Part shown: in pieces, positions 35,842 to 49,963 of the stretch
How the letters are laid out: each line of letters begins with the position of its first letter
Numbering within the stretch: position 1 is the first letter of the stretch
NCBI RefSeq assembly: GCF_022201045.2
Contig: NC_068559.1
Span: forward strand, 2,144,501-2,208,500
Direction: 5' to 3'
Length of the DNA: 64,000 nucleotides
From: Citrus sinensis
Lineage: Eukaryota > Streptophyta > Magnoliopsida > Sapindales > Rutaceae
Made by a program: the position numbers and the translations under genes
Notes under the pieces: model-generated
Told to the model about the DNA's origin: nothing
Seen by the model: only the letters and a program-made list of their open reading frames with translations
The model's database searches: none

Positions 35842-38800
35842 TAGGAGTGGGCAAAAAAAGCTGATTAATAAAAAACCGAATAAGTAATATAATGAAAATA
35901 GTAAAACCAGTCAGTTCGGTTTAAAAAAAAACGAACTGAATAACAATCCAATAATCCCTAAAGTCTAAACTAAACACCACTTATGATCTTCAGCCGAAAC
36001 CGAATGCGTGACCTTCAGCCGCCGCTGCTCGTCCCCGCCGCTGCTCGTCGCCGAGTCTTCGCCGCTGCTACCACGTACTGCAGTCGCTGTCAACAAAAAC
36101 TCTCAGCCACGTGCTGCAGCCGCTGTCATGTGAGTTTAGGACAAGTGCATAGAGACATGCGGTCACTTGATCTGCTCTGTGAGCCAATAGTTATATTAAT
36201 GTTGGTGGAAATAATTAATTAATTGCTAAAGCTAACAATTAGATTATTAGCACTCCACCTCCACTTTCTTGACAAAGTGAATTTGTGTAGGTGCAAAGCA
36301 TTTTCTTCTTGCTGTTGTTTATTGTTATTGTTATTATTGCTGCTATTGTTATTATGATTGATTGATTATGATTGATTTATGCACAAGGTAAGAGCACTTT
36401 CTTCAATGAAGATGTTGAACTTTTCCAACAGGCAAAAAAAAAAAAAAAAAGACCAAGGTGTTGAGAAATATGAAAGGTCTGATAAAGCTACTCATGCTTG
36501 TATTCTACAGAGGGTTCAACCAATTTCCAAAAACCTTCATCCAATCCATTTTATTGTTTGCTTGCATAATTCATGTGATTGAAGTGATTTTGAAATTTTT
36601 TTTTTTGGGATAAATGTTTATAGCTTTATATGTCACTGGACCCATCTAATATTTTCAGATTTTAAGAAAAAAAAATATAGAAAGCTATTTCTCATGTTCA
36701 CATGTTAAACTATCTTGTGGTGACATGAGAATTCAGAACTATAGTGTTCGAATGGGTGAAAAGGTGATTTTATTATAGAACTTTAATACTATTTTTCTGT
36801 TTGAACAAATTGCTAAAGTTAATTCATGAATCATGTAGAGTATATAAAAGTTAATTCATGAATCATGTAGTATAAATTGCTAAAGTTACTACTCTCTTAA
36901 TAAATTATGAATAGATATATCTCCTTAATATTAATAGGATAGACATATTAATATAAACGATCACAAATTTGAGTTGTGCCGCAATGTCATAATATTTTTT
37001 ATTTTATAATCCCCAAGATTTTTTATTTGTTGTTGCTGTTGTGTTGATTTGTTGCTGCTGATTTTTGATTTGCCACAATTTTGCATGAATGATTTTGTGT
37101 TTGTGTAGAATGGAAAATTATGATGAGGAGGAAGTGCAAGAGGTGGAGGTTGATGATGGGAAAAAAAAGAAAAATGCCTTTGAGATTAAATGTTTGGGCT
37201 CATTTTACCAAACTACCTTGTGGAAACAAAGGAAAATGTCATCATTGCCGTAAAACCTTTGCAGCTAATAGAGGAAATACCACTAATTTGAAGAATCATT
37301 TGGATAAATGTAGGTCATATCAAGATGTGAAGGTTGAAGGGGATCTGAAGCAACAAATACTTTTCCGTCAAAAGGGAAAAGATAAAGATGATGGAGTTGT
37401 TAAAGTTAGTGGCGGGTTTAGTCAAGAGGCTTGTAAAATGGCACTTGTGAAGATGATTGTCAAGGATGAATTACCTTTTAGCTTTGTGGAGGCTGAAGGG
37501 TTTTTAGAGTTTATGCAAACTTGTTGCCTAAGATTTGATGTGCCATCGCGAAGAACAATTACAAGGGATATTCTTGAATTGTATCAGTATGAAAAAGGGT
37601 TGTTAAAAAGTGTTTTGGGTGCAAGCAAGCAAAGGGTGTGTATTACCACAGATACATGGACATCAATTCAACTGTCTAACTACATGGTCATTACTGCTCA
37701 TTTTATTGATGCGGAGTGGGTGTTGCACAAAAGGATTCTTAGTTTCACACCTATAGCTAATAATAAAGGAGATGGTATTGGGAAGCTAATTGAGACATGT
37801 TTGATTGATTGGAGGATTTAGAGGTCGTTCACAATTACAGTGGACAATGCAAGTGCCAATAAAATTGCAATAATTTATGTGAAGAAGAAGTTAGCAAATT
37901 GGAGTGTGAATTCAATGGTTTTGAATGGTTTATATATGCATGTGAGGTGTTCGGCACACATAATAAATTTGATTGTGCAAGATGAGTTGGCGGAGGTGAA
38001 TCATTCAATAGCTAGTATTCGCAATGCAATAAAGTCTGTTAGATCCTCTCCAGCAAGATTGCAAAAGTTTAAAACATGTGTTGGTAGGGAGAAAATCTCA
38101 TATGGAGGGCTTATGGTGTTGAATGTGCCTACTAGATGGAATTCAACATATTTGATGTTGCACAAAACGGCTGTGTTTGAAAAAACATTTGATAGGATGA
38201 AGGAAGATGATCAACATTATGTTAATTGGTTTGTTGAGGATGAGGGTGAAAAAAAGAGGGAGGGGCCACCGAGCGATGACAATTGGGGAAATGCAAGGAG
38301 GTTAGTCAACTTTTTATCGGTTTTTTATTATATGACCTTGAAATTTAGTAGCTCTCTTGATGTCACTTCCAATGATTACTTAAATGAAATGGCAAAAGTT
38401 CTAATTCATTTGAAGTCACTTGCTACTTCTAGTGATGATTTGTTGAGGAAAATGGCCAAAAAAATGGAACAAAAGTTTGCTAAATATTGGGGTGATTCTT
38501 TTGATTAGGTTAACATGTTATTATTTGTAGCAATTGTGCTTGATCCTATATGTAAATTGGAGTTTGTTTTAGTAGCATGTATGAATTTAGGAAGGTTGAA
38601 GAATTGAAATCTAACATTAAAGAGTTGTTGATGAAGCTATATAATAGCTATATTGGTGGGAGTGATGTGAGGAATAGTGGTGGTGTTTGTTTTGGTGATA
38701 TCCATGATGGTAGTAGTGGTGGTGGTGGTGGTGGTGGTGGTGCTAGTAGTAGTATAATGTCAATTGATCTTTTTTCATCTTTCAAAAGATGAAGCAAAGT

Positions 38801-39689
38801 TCAAATGATGACATTAGTTCAAAAAATGGTGTTGAAAAGTACTTGACGGATGCTAATGAGAGTACTAGTAATGCCCATTTTGATATTTTGACTTGGTGGA
38901 AGTTGAATGGGCATAGGTATCCAATTTTGTCTCAGATTGCCAAGGATGTTTTGGCAATTCCAATGTTTACTGTAGCTTCGGAATTGGCATTTAGCACAAG
39001 AGGGCGTGTTCTTGATCCTTTTAGAAGTTCTTTAACTCATAAAACTGTTGAGTCATTGATTTGCACTTAAAATTGGCTTCGCTAAACTCTATTAGTAGAA
39101 CAGATAATACAACCTACTTAGGAGGAAACTGAATTCTATGAAGTCATTGAAGCAGGTAATATGTTACTACTATATTTTGATATATTGTTTTGGTTATTTC
39201 ACTCTTAACTAATCGGTCTAATATTTTTGTTTAATTTGTTAATGTAGAATTTGGTAGGCCAATAGTAGCTCAACAAGAACAAGCAACTGAGAGGAGTAAT
39301 TGGGATTTGGGAGTTGATTGATGTTTATTGCTTTTGTAGTTTTGTTAAAGTTTAAAAGACTTTTTGCTTATTTATTTTGATTTGAACTTGGTATTTGAAC
39401 ATGTTATGTGTTCTTGAATATACTTTGAGACATATTTTGATTTTTTGTTTGTTAACTTTTTATGTTTGTGGTAGATTTATTAATTTAAGGTTTTAAATTT
39501 AAAAAAGCCCAAAATAAGCCCATAATCGAAATAATTGAACCGAATCGAATCGAATTATTTCAATTAATCGAATATTTGATTATTTCGATAATTTGATTAA
39601 TCGCGATTATGATTTTAAAATAATCGTAATCGAACGATTATGAAAAATTTAGTAAAAAACCGAACGGAACCAAACCGCGCCCACCCCTA
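35842..39689 (+). mobile_element. hAT transposon with broken transposase
   Basis: 3,848 bp. Ends TAGGAGTGGGC and, inverted, TAGGGGTGGGC. It is flanked by 8-bp duplications TATACAGG (35834-35841) and TATACAAG (39690-39697), one mismatch. It encodes a BED-finger/hATC transposase broken by stops and frameshifts. The left 1.2 kb and the last 0.6 kb are non-coding, with subterminal AACCGAA-type motifs. Confidence 0.93.
37120..39070 (+). pseudogene. hAT transposase, RICESLEEPER/BED type (broken)
   Basis: Four pieces. 37120-37821 holds the BED zinc finger (CHHCRKTF with a distal HLDKC) and the start of the RNase H-like core (ITTDTWTSIQLSNYMVITAHFID). 37840-38508 continues with VDNASANK, RCSAHIINLIVQDEL and VPTRWNSTYLML. 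38577-38792 carries a poly-Gly run encoded by (GGT)n. 38789-39070 is the C-terminal hATC dimerisation domain (DILTWWKLNGHRYPILSQIAKDVLAIP and STRGRVLDPFRSSL). Breaks: TAG at 37819, TAG at 38506, a frameshift near 38575, a frame change at 38789, and TAA at 39068 in place of a likely Gln codon. It cannot make a complete transposase. Confidence 0.93.
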
Positions 39690-39697
39690 TATACAAG

Positions 39698-40225
39698 CTT
39701 GCCATTTACCCTTAAGTGAAGCATGCGAACATCACGTGCTTGTATCCAGCTCACAAGGTTCGTTAAATGTCGTTAAAGCATTAGGAACTCACGTGAGTTG
39801 CTGGGGAAGTTCTGGGTTTGTTATGAAGCTGTTATGAAGCAGCTGATTCTGGTGCAACAGATTCAAAAGGATAGAGAGTTGTAGAGAGAGAAAGGGCTGG
39901 AATAAATAAGCAGTCTCGATCTTGTGTAAAGGCTCATAGCATTACTCTGTAAATCATCTTGAGAATCAATCAAAGCTGGTCATATTTGCCCTCCCGTGGA
40001 TGTAAGCTAGAGAGATCTAGCTGAACCACGTTAAATCTCTCTTGTTTTTTGTCCATTCTATATCTTTTGTTTTCTTAATTCTAGTCGGTTAATTGTCACA
40101 TTCCATTGATTAATCTTAGTCAAGTTCTTCAGTTATCAATCTTGAAGCATCTTGATAAATTTGGTTGGTGATCTTGGGTAGGATCTAAGGTTGCTTGATT
40201 TGTTTATAGCACCTTAAGTTCTACA
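39698..40225 (+). repeat. Possible copia LTR fragment
   Basis: Between the hAT element and the duplicated spacer lies DNA absent from the C-D interval. Its ...CTCTGTAAATCATCTTGAGAATC... and CCCTCCCGTGGATGTAAGC ... GAACCACGTTAAATCTCTC order resembles the R-U5 end of copia LTRs. No TG...CA pair or target duplication was fixed. Confidence 0.35.
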
Positions 40226-42003
40226 TCCTTCAATAGACCGGATAATATAAAAGAAGTAACTGTTTGAATTAAACCTGATTCTTCTGAATGCGTGAGATTC
40301 CTTCTCGTCTTCAACATTTTCTCCGCAGATTATCATAACTTGAGCGTGTACTTGCGAAGGCATTCCAATGTTCTTGTTAGTTTTGTGTTTAGTGAATTCT
40401 AGTAAATTTGGATATGGTTTTCTCTGTTATGAGTGAAAAAATAGCTAAAAGTCTCTTCTTAATCCTTTTGACTTGCATTTATAGATCGAAAAGAGTGGAC
40501 TCAACGAGAGATTTGATTTTAGATATAAATCTCTATCTTTTCTTGTTTTTGCTATATTTTAAACCATTAGATTTTATAACCTTTTTTTGGGTGTGTTCAA
40601 GTTTTCTGACATATGATGTTATTAGTGATCATGTGTGCTTATTATTACATTTTTTTCATTAGATCAGCAACCTTTTCGGAGTTTCGTATGGCTTGTTGTG
40701 TAATTTTTTATGTGATCACATCTTAGTTTTACTCTAATTTGGATCCGGAGTAATCTCACTTGTTCTTAGATATATTTTGTAAAATATTTTTAGACATATA
40801 GCTAAATATTTTGGCACTTGCATTTGCTATTTTCATTATTTATTTCTATATTATATTGCTTGTTCTGTCTTTCACTCTTTTTTTTTTTTGCAATATTTTT
40901 GCTACTAATGTTTTGAACGATTAAAGTTACTACCCTGTGCCATTTAACTAGACTGTTGGTCTTATTCACGCACATCAATATTTTGGTTAATGTTGCTATA
41001 GAACGCACACCAACAGGTTCACCCCAAGGATTCTTGAAATTGGATAACACATTAACTCCTTTTTGTTTCTATGATAGATTTATTTTCAATTGAGTTTGTT
41101 GTAACCTCTATTTCACTCAAGGATTTTGTGTACATATAAACTTCCCCATAAACTGATTGTTATGAAGAATTGTTGTTCAATGTACCATAGGAATACCTTT
41201 ATGGCTTATAACGAAATAAATTAACTGGTACAGCAAAAACTGGAGCATGAAATTGAAACCACAAAAAAAAACTATGAAATAATTTAAGGTATGTGCTTCT
41301 TGGCAGTGAGAAATAGAGATGTCATGGCCCATACGTGGATGAATTTTTCTATGATATCATAAGCCTAACTCATACTCAAAATATAGTTCTTTTTCTCAAT
41401 TGACATTGGATGATTTTCCTATCATCCCTAACTACATGCAGGGTGGTCATTTTTATTAGTCCCTCTCATCTAGTAAAATAGTGTGAGTCCACTCTTACAA
41501 GATTTTGGTTATGATACTATATAGAAGTCCATGGCATAATCCTTATCATATGAAAAGGATTATATAAATATCTAACGATTCATTACAACTAATATGAGAT
41601 TTTTCTCTTAACACCCTCTGTCACGTGCAAGTTGGCATTTCTACATAATCCTTGTCATATGAAAAGGTAGCGTGATTCAACTTGTGGATGAGTTTGGTAT
41701 CGATAGCACATAGAAGCTTGTGTCTAATTCACACTCAAAATTCAGCTTATAAATTGAACATTATCTCAAACTTATAAGAATTAAACAGGCCAAAAGTAAG
41801 TTGTCTTATATGAAACTACAAATATTTTTCTATAGTACATAATCTTATAAATTTAGTAAAATTTTATTTGGCCCATTTGTCTGAACTCGGAACTACCAAA
41901 CTTAGTTTACTCAAAATGATCAATTTATTGAGATTTTCCTATTGTGTAACACATATTAAAAAAAAAATTGGTGCTGCATGTTTCAACGACTCGTCTGAAC
42001 TGG

Positions 42004-42259
42004 CCTTCCCATATATGATATAATTAATACATTATAGTCTTCCCAGATAATTATTCTAAATTTTTCATAGTAAATTACTTGATAACTTGCATAGTTTCCA
42101 GTCAAATTAGACCGAAGAAGTAAATATAATTCCTTCCCATAGATGATATAATTAATACATTATAGTCTTCCCAAATAATTATTCTAAATTTTTCATAGTA
42201 AATTACTTGATAACTTGCATAGTTTCCAGTCAAATTAGATCGAAGAAGTCAATATAATT
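42004..42259 (+). repeat. 128-bp tandem duplication private to this spacer
   Basis: CCTTCCCATA at 42004 recurs at 42132, and the following about 120 bp are nearly identical. The paralogous spacer (from about 52115) has a single copy, so this duplication is younger than the spacer duplication. Confidence 0.9.
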
Positions 42260-43397
42260 CCTTCAAAAAGTTAAAAAAAATTACGTTCTTGGTAATTACA
42301 CTGCTTTCAATTTTATCAAGCTGACAACTAGGAAATAAATGTCTACGAAGGACTCAATATTAAGTGAATAATCAACTCCACGTGTTCTTGTGGTCAAATA
42401 ATATGTGCTTGAATACAATTGAGTTAACAAGATCTATGCCATGACTAAATGTGATCTTTCTGATCTGTACATTAAACAATGAAAAATTATATTCAACCCA
42501 TCAATTAGCGAGACTCACCTCAATCCCACCAAAGCGATTTTATTGTGCAAAATTTTGCCATCAATTCAAAAGTTAGAGTAATTTTATTATTATTTTAACT
42601 TCTGTTTACTCTTTCATATGGGATTGCTGGGGTTGGAGTGAGCTCCTTCTCACTATCATTACTCTAAATTAACCAATTCAGCTCTCATGCATGCCCACGT
42701 CAATTTTCTTAACGCAAGTGACGGGTTTGATTTTTCTTAATAAAGTTTTCACTTCTATCAATTCTACACAATTATTTCAAGTATAATATATTGTATATAT
42801 TTGCTTTACTTCGACATGTTGATCCTTTTCTTATGTATAAATCACATTGTAATCATTAATTATTTCGGGAAAGAGAAACAGCAAGAAGTTTTTCCATAAC
42901 CAAGAGTTCAGAGATTCATTGTTTTTAATTGCATCAAGATTCAAGCCGACAACTTAGAAAGCGAAATGTTATAAGAGTCTCAACTTCACCGAATAATTAC
43001 TATTTAATGCCACTAGTTCTTACTAAATTATTAGTTCTTGACTAGTTGAAATCTGTACCATGTGTCTAATGGATATTGCTCAGCATATTCAACCAATCCC
43101 TTGCCCATATCATTTTTTTACCCTTTCACTTAGTACAAAATTAGCCCTATACAAAACAAATGCAGCCAACCACCGTTGCAGTGGCCGGCCGTCGATTCCC
43201 TCAACCAAGCACTATAATATAGACTTTAGGCAAAAATATATTATTTTAAACGACGAATACAATTTCGGTGGCTAAAACCTTTGTCATGACGATTTATTTT
43301 ATGCCATACAATTAACTATACCTTGACTAACTTGCAATTTTCAGATAATTAAATATACCTTGACTAGCTTGCAATTTTCAGAGACTAAGTTTGAAGT

Positions 43398-43402
<5 letters not shown>

Positions 43403-43439
<37 letters not shown>
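43403..43439 (+). repeat. Poly-A run
   Basis: About 37 consecutive A residues. The paralogous position near 55165 has only short A tracts, so it arose locally or is an assembly-sensitive homopolymer. Confidence 0.85.
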
Positions 43440-43442
<3 letters not shown>

Positions 43443-43734
43443 TTCTTGTTGCAAAGCGCATCGTTTTCATGTAGCTTGAAGCAATTAATCACCTCAGGCA
43501 AGTACAAGTTGTACAACGGCGACAAGGTGCAAAAAAGGATGACCAGTTCAAATTCACAATTAATTGGTCACTCCAAATGTCGCATCACTAAGTCTTTTCC
43601 CACAATTTTCAGTCAACTCCCTTCTACCAACCATCATCTGACTTGTCGTTGGCTCGAATCCACCAAAAGCCCTTAAGAGTGGGGTCCGCCTAAGTTACAT
43701 TCAGCGTAACTTACGGCTGACCCCCAAAATATCA

Positions 43735-45165
43735 ATTAGCCCCATATGCTCTATATTATTTACAATTTATTCATAAGAATTATAAAATTTTTTGTCTTGT
43801 AAAATGTCTTTGAGCCTCTTATACTCTGTTTTATTTTATTGAAACCTTTATTAGAGTACTAATTCACCCCCTATAATTTTAAATTTCTAAAATACCCTCC
43901 ATTTAATTAAAAAATATAATAATTATTAAATAGATTATAATTATAATAATATAATCTAATTAAATAGATAATAATATAATTATTATAATTATAAATATAA
44001 ATATAATTTTTAAATGGATTATTATTATTATTAACAACAAGAATAAAAAGTATTATAATTAATTAATCTATTAACAATAATTAATAATAATTTTTAGTTA
44101 AAATGCCAATAATAATAATAATTAACAATAATTACTATTAATAATTAATTTTTGAACAATAATAACAATAACAATAATTAAAATAAAAAATAATAATTAT
44201 AATAAAATTAATTAAAGATTTTATAATAATTTGTTACTATTTAACTCATTCCGATATTTATTATAAGACAAAATAATCACATAAATGATAATATAGTTTA
44301 TTCTAATTACGATTCATGCAGTTCAAGTAAATAAATTGTTTTAATTCCAATTCTTTATTTTAATTATAGTTATTCCAATTCTAACTCATTATGTTTCCAG
44401 CTAATTTCGATTCATTTTTAATGAATGCACTATAAAATTGTAAATCAATTTATATTCAATTAGACCACTCTATATTATTTACAGTTTTTTTATAAGTATT
44501 ATGAATTTTATAGTGCATTCACTAAACATGAATAAAAATTAACTGAAAACATAATAAGCTAAAATCGAAATATCTAGAATTCAAATGAGAAATTGGAATT
44601 AGAATAATTTATTTACTTGAACGGCAGGAATCATAATTAGAATGAGTTGTATTACCATTTATGTGTTTACTTTGTCTTAGAATAAAAATCAGAATAAATT
44701 AAATTGTAACAAATTAGTATAAAATCCTTCATTAATTTTTATCATAATTATTATTTTGTATTTTAATTATTGTTATTGTTATTATTATTCAAAAATTAAT
44801 TATTAATAGTAATTATTGTTAATTATTATTATTAATATTTTAACTAAAAAATTAATAGATTAATTTATTATAATACTTTTTATTCTTGTTAATAATAATA
44901 ATATTAATAATAATAATCCATTTAAAAAATATAATTATAATAAACAATTATTATAATTATAATTATAATTTATTTAATAATTATTATATTTTTTAATTAA
45001 ATGTAGGGTATTTTGGGAATTTAAAAGTATAGAGGGTAAATTGGTACTCCAAGAGTTTGATTAAAATAAAACAGAGTACAAGGGGTTCAACAAAATTTTA
45101 CTAGACAGAAAGTTTTATAATACTTATAAATAATTGTAAATAATATAGAGTATAGGGGGCTGAAT
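43735..45165. mobile_element. 1.4-kb fold-back element
   Basis: The ends AGCCCCATATGCTCTATATTATTTACAA and, inverted, AGCCCCCTATACTCTATATTATTTACAA begin arms of several hundred bp that can be followed nearly to the centre through AT-rich sequence. It encodes no protein. The C-D interval lacks it. Target duplication is not resolved. Confidence 0.8.
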
Positions 45166-45312
45166 AATATTTTGCGCCGAAAGAGTGAAGATGTGGAAGT
45201 GCGTTAGTGGTTCTAGGATATCGACAAGAAATTAATTAAGATACCAATATAATGTTTGGTCAAATTTTTAGCTTTCCTTTTTATCTTTTAAATCTGGCAA
45301 AAAGTATCACAA

Positions 45313-46946
<1,634 letters not shown>

Positions 46947-47502
46947 TTATCTTGCTTAGCTTTGTTTGGGCTACTTATTGTACCAAAAAAAAAAAAGATA
47001 TTTATCTATTCTTCAAATTATTCCCTTAAAAAAAAGAGAAAAAGAAGATTTATGGCTATAATAGCCATTATATATATAGTCACAGCGTAAAATCTATCGA
47101 ATGCATAAACTATGCTTTTCTTTCTTTTTTCTTAGAGATCACTCCTCCACTGTCCACCCACCATCGTCGCACAATCCATCGATTATTCTATCAACCAAGA
47201 TAACAATCAATCCGCCCATCACAGCCAATATTGAAGATGTGAAACCACCTTGAAGGAATGAAGCATGACTACATAAAAAAAAAATTGATAAAAGAAAGCA
47301 AGATATAATAAACTGTGAGAATAGAACCAGAATAATGATAATCTTAATAAAATGATAATTTGAATTTTTCTTTTCTTGTTGCCAATATTGAATCTCCCCT
47401 CTAATTAATTAACTATCTGTGGAATATATTCCTTTCACTAGAAGTCATGAGAACTTCATCAAGGAATTAAAATAAGTTTTGTAATAGACTGTTGGTCAGT
47501 GA
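46947..47502 (+). repeat. Duplicated upstream region of copy C
   Basis: Non-coding DNA that aligns with about 57470-57966 upstream of copy D (for example CACCCACCATCGTCGCA and GCCAATATTGAATCTCCCCTCT). Confidence 0.85.
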
Positions 47503-47642
47503 TGACCGAAGACAAATCGCCACATGACTAATTTTAATTCTTAATATGGATACAGACGAATTATGCGTCAAGTTGCATGTCGAAAACGTTGTTCATGAGT
47601 TTCGTTGAACTTGACAACCCCGTACCACCCTTCTATATATAA
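47503..47642 (+). promoter_or_regulatory. Promoter of CYP79 copy C
   Basis: TATATATAA at 47634-47642. Upstream blocks TGACCGAAGA (47503-47512) and ACAGACGAATTATGCGTCAA (47552-47571, continuing to GCATGT) are shared with B and D. An in-frame ATG at 47649 is too close to the TATA box to lie in the transcript and is not conserved in frame in D. Confidence 0.65.
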
Positions 47643-47771
47643 TGACGAATGGAGAACCCCCTCTTCATTCAATCAATATCCATCAAGAATAATATTAATT
47701 GCTTTTTTGTTTTGATAGCCACAAATCGTTTGGCTTTACTCTTGAATCCAAAAAGTGCCTTCATTAATATT

Positions 47772-49732
47772 ATGGATTTCCTTTCTTATCTTGAAGATAA
47801 TCCCATTTTTGAATCCACATATATTGTTCGGGTGACACTACTTGTTGCCGTTGTTACACTAATAAGCTTTCAGCTGAAATCCGAAACTATTCGGAAGTAT
47901 GTGATGGACATGTATTCATTCGTTCAGAATCAACTGTTCAAGGTATACTATATTTATTTTTCGATTTCCCTTACTTATTTATTAGGAACAATAATTGTAT
48001 ATTTTTATTCAACATATAAACTAATTTGATTGAAAATGAATGAATTTGTCCAGCAGAGTACGGACCAGAAAAGAATGAAGCAACCACCTCTGCCCCCAGG
48101 CCCGGCTGCGTGGCCAATAGTCGGAAACCTTCCAGAGATTTGGAGGAATAAGCCGGCCTTCAAATGGATACACAGTGTGATGAAAGAACTTAAAACCAAC
48201 ATTTCTTGCATCCGGCTTGGAAATGTTCATGTGATTCCAGTGACTTCCCCAGAAATTGCCTTGGAAGTTCTAAAAGATAACGACTCAATTTTTGCAACGA
48301 GGCCGCTCACAATGGGGACAGAGTACTCTAGCCGTGGATTCCTGTCAGTGGCAGTCGTGCCATGGGGTCAACAATGGAAGAAAATGAGAAAGATGGTTGC
48401 TTCTCACGTGTTGAGCTCAGCCCGACTTAACTCCTTAATCTCTAAGAGAAGAGAAGAAGCTGACAATCTTGTTCGATTCATTTATAACCAATGCCGCAAA
48501 AGTGCTTCTGCCGCAACAGTTGTAGATGTAAGACTTGCAACCCGCCATTATTGCGGGAACGTTATTAGGAAGATGATGTTCAATAGGAGATACTTTGGCG
48601 AAGGAAAAGAAGATGGAGGGCCAGGATTTGAAGAAGAAGAACACGTTGAATCACTCTTCGTTGTACTCCAACACCTTTATTCCTTCACTCTTTCAGATTA
48701 CGTTCCCTGGATGAGAGTCTTCGATCTAGAAGGCCATGAAAAAATTATAAGTGCGGCCATGAAAACTGCCAACAAGTATCACGATTCCATTATAGATGAG
48801 AGAGTACACCAAAGGAGACGTCATCATGACAACAAGAAGGAAGCTCACAAGGACCAGGACTTGCTAGATGTTCTTATTTCAGCAAAGGATGAAAATGGGG
48901 TTCCATTGTTATCCATAGATGAGATCAAATCTCAATGCATGGTACGTTGGATATCTTGTTTATTTAATACATTAATTTTTATATTATTAATTGCTCATGT
49001 TATATATAATCAGGTCGCGGACTCGCGGTCTCGAATTTTAATGACAAATTAACTGATCGATAAATTAACATATGTACGTACTTGCAGGATCTGACACTTG
49101 CAACAGTGGATAATCCATCGAATGCAGCAGAATGGGCAATAGCGGAGATGATCAACCAGCCTGAAATTCTCCAAAAAGCAACAGAGGAGATCGATAGAGT
49201 TGTTGGAAAAGAAAGACTTGTTCAGGAATCTGACGTCCCGCAGCTCAATTATATCAAAGCTTGTTTAAGGGAAGTGCTTCGCCTTCATCCCGTGGCACCG
49301 TTTAACCTGCCTCATGTTTCAACTCGCGATGCCACTATCGCCGGTTACTTCATTCCCAAAGGCAGTCACGTTCTGCTGAGCCGAATAGGGCTTGGCCGGA
49401 ACCCTAACGTCTGGAAAGATTCATTGAAATTCATACCTGAACGTCATATTGGTTCAGTGGACGATCATCATCATCAATTAGAGTTGGCGGAAACAGAATT
49501 AAGATTCCTTTCATTCAGCAGAGGAAGGCGCAGTTGCATGGGCATGGCACTTGGGTCTGAGATGTCTGTAGTGCTTTTGGCAAGGCTTCTTCAAGGGTTT
49601 GAATGGAGCGCGCCATCGGGTGAGGAGAAGATTGACCTGTCCGAATCAAAATACGACCTCCTTATGGCTAAGCCGTTGCGTGCACGTGCAAAGCCCCGGT
49701 TGGCTGCTGAGTTGTACCAAGGGTACGATTAG
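47772..49732 (+). CDS. CYP79: CYP79-family cytochrome P450, copy C
   Basis: join(47772..47942, 48054..48941, 49088..49732), 567 residues. The N-terminal exon and intron 1 match copy A almost exactly. Motifs: PPLPPGP hinge, [21 protein letters not shown], heme loop [10 protein letters not shown] (Cys503, with Ser before Cys where A and B have Gly). Intron 2 is 146 nt, 8 nt longer than the others because of a local GACTCGCG duplication. The C terminus is LYQGYD: the last codons and stop come from a 245-bp insertion starting at 49719 that replaces the LYPAN end of A, B and D. No inactivating change is seen. Expected reaction: amino acid to aldoxime; substrate unknown. Confidence 0.95.
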
Positions 49733-49963
49733 AATTGAGGTGCTATAACTTTTAAGCTACAGTTCCTGTGGAAAAATCGATTACTATAAAAAAAAAGTTA
49801 GTAATATATAATAAATGTAAATTTAAAACAATAATTTTGATAAAATAATTAAATATATAATAGATTTCCATTATACAAGTGAAAAATCATATCAATATAG
49901 CTTCCAAGATACAGCAGCTAGTGTTTACCAAATATTTTAGTCGATCTCAATCTCAAACGCACC
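49719..49963. mobile_element. MITE-like insertion at the 3' end of CYP79 copy C
   Basis: Relative to copy B, 245 bp are inserted after GTTGTACC; homology with B resumes at ATAATAATTAAATGATG. The ends AAGGGTACGATTAGAATTGAG and, inverted, GGTGCGTTTGAGATTGAG are imperfect inverted repeats. Internal CTTTTAAGCTACAGTT and CAGCTAGTGTTTACCAAA are typical of a plant MITE, with related pieces near 21930 and 30870. Exact ends are uncertain. Confidence 0.65.

Larger units (their letters stand above)
40226..43680 (+). repeat. Duplicated spacer upstream of CYP79 copy C
   Basis: Aligns almost end to end with about 50335-55425 upstream of copy D, once later insertions there are removed. Examples: TTCCTTCTCGTCTTCAACATTTT, GAAAAAATAGCTAAAAGTC, and ATTTCGGTGGCTAAAACCTTTGTC near the end. 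No gene is seen within it. It is non-coding in both copies and open frames are not conserved. Confidence 0.88.

Noticed and set aside
47649..47771. In-frame upstream ATG extending copy C
   Set aside because: It starts 7 bp after the TATA box, so upstream of the likely transcript start, and the same ATG is out of frame in D.
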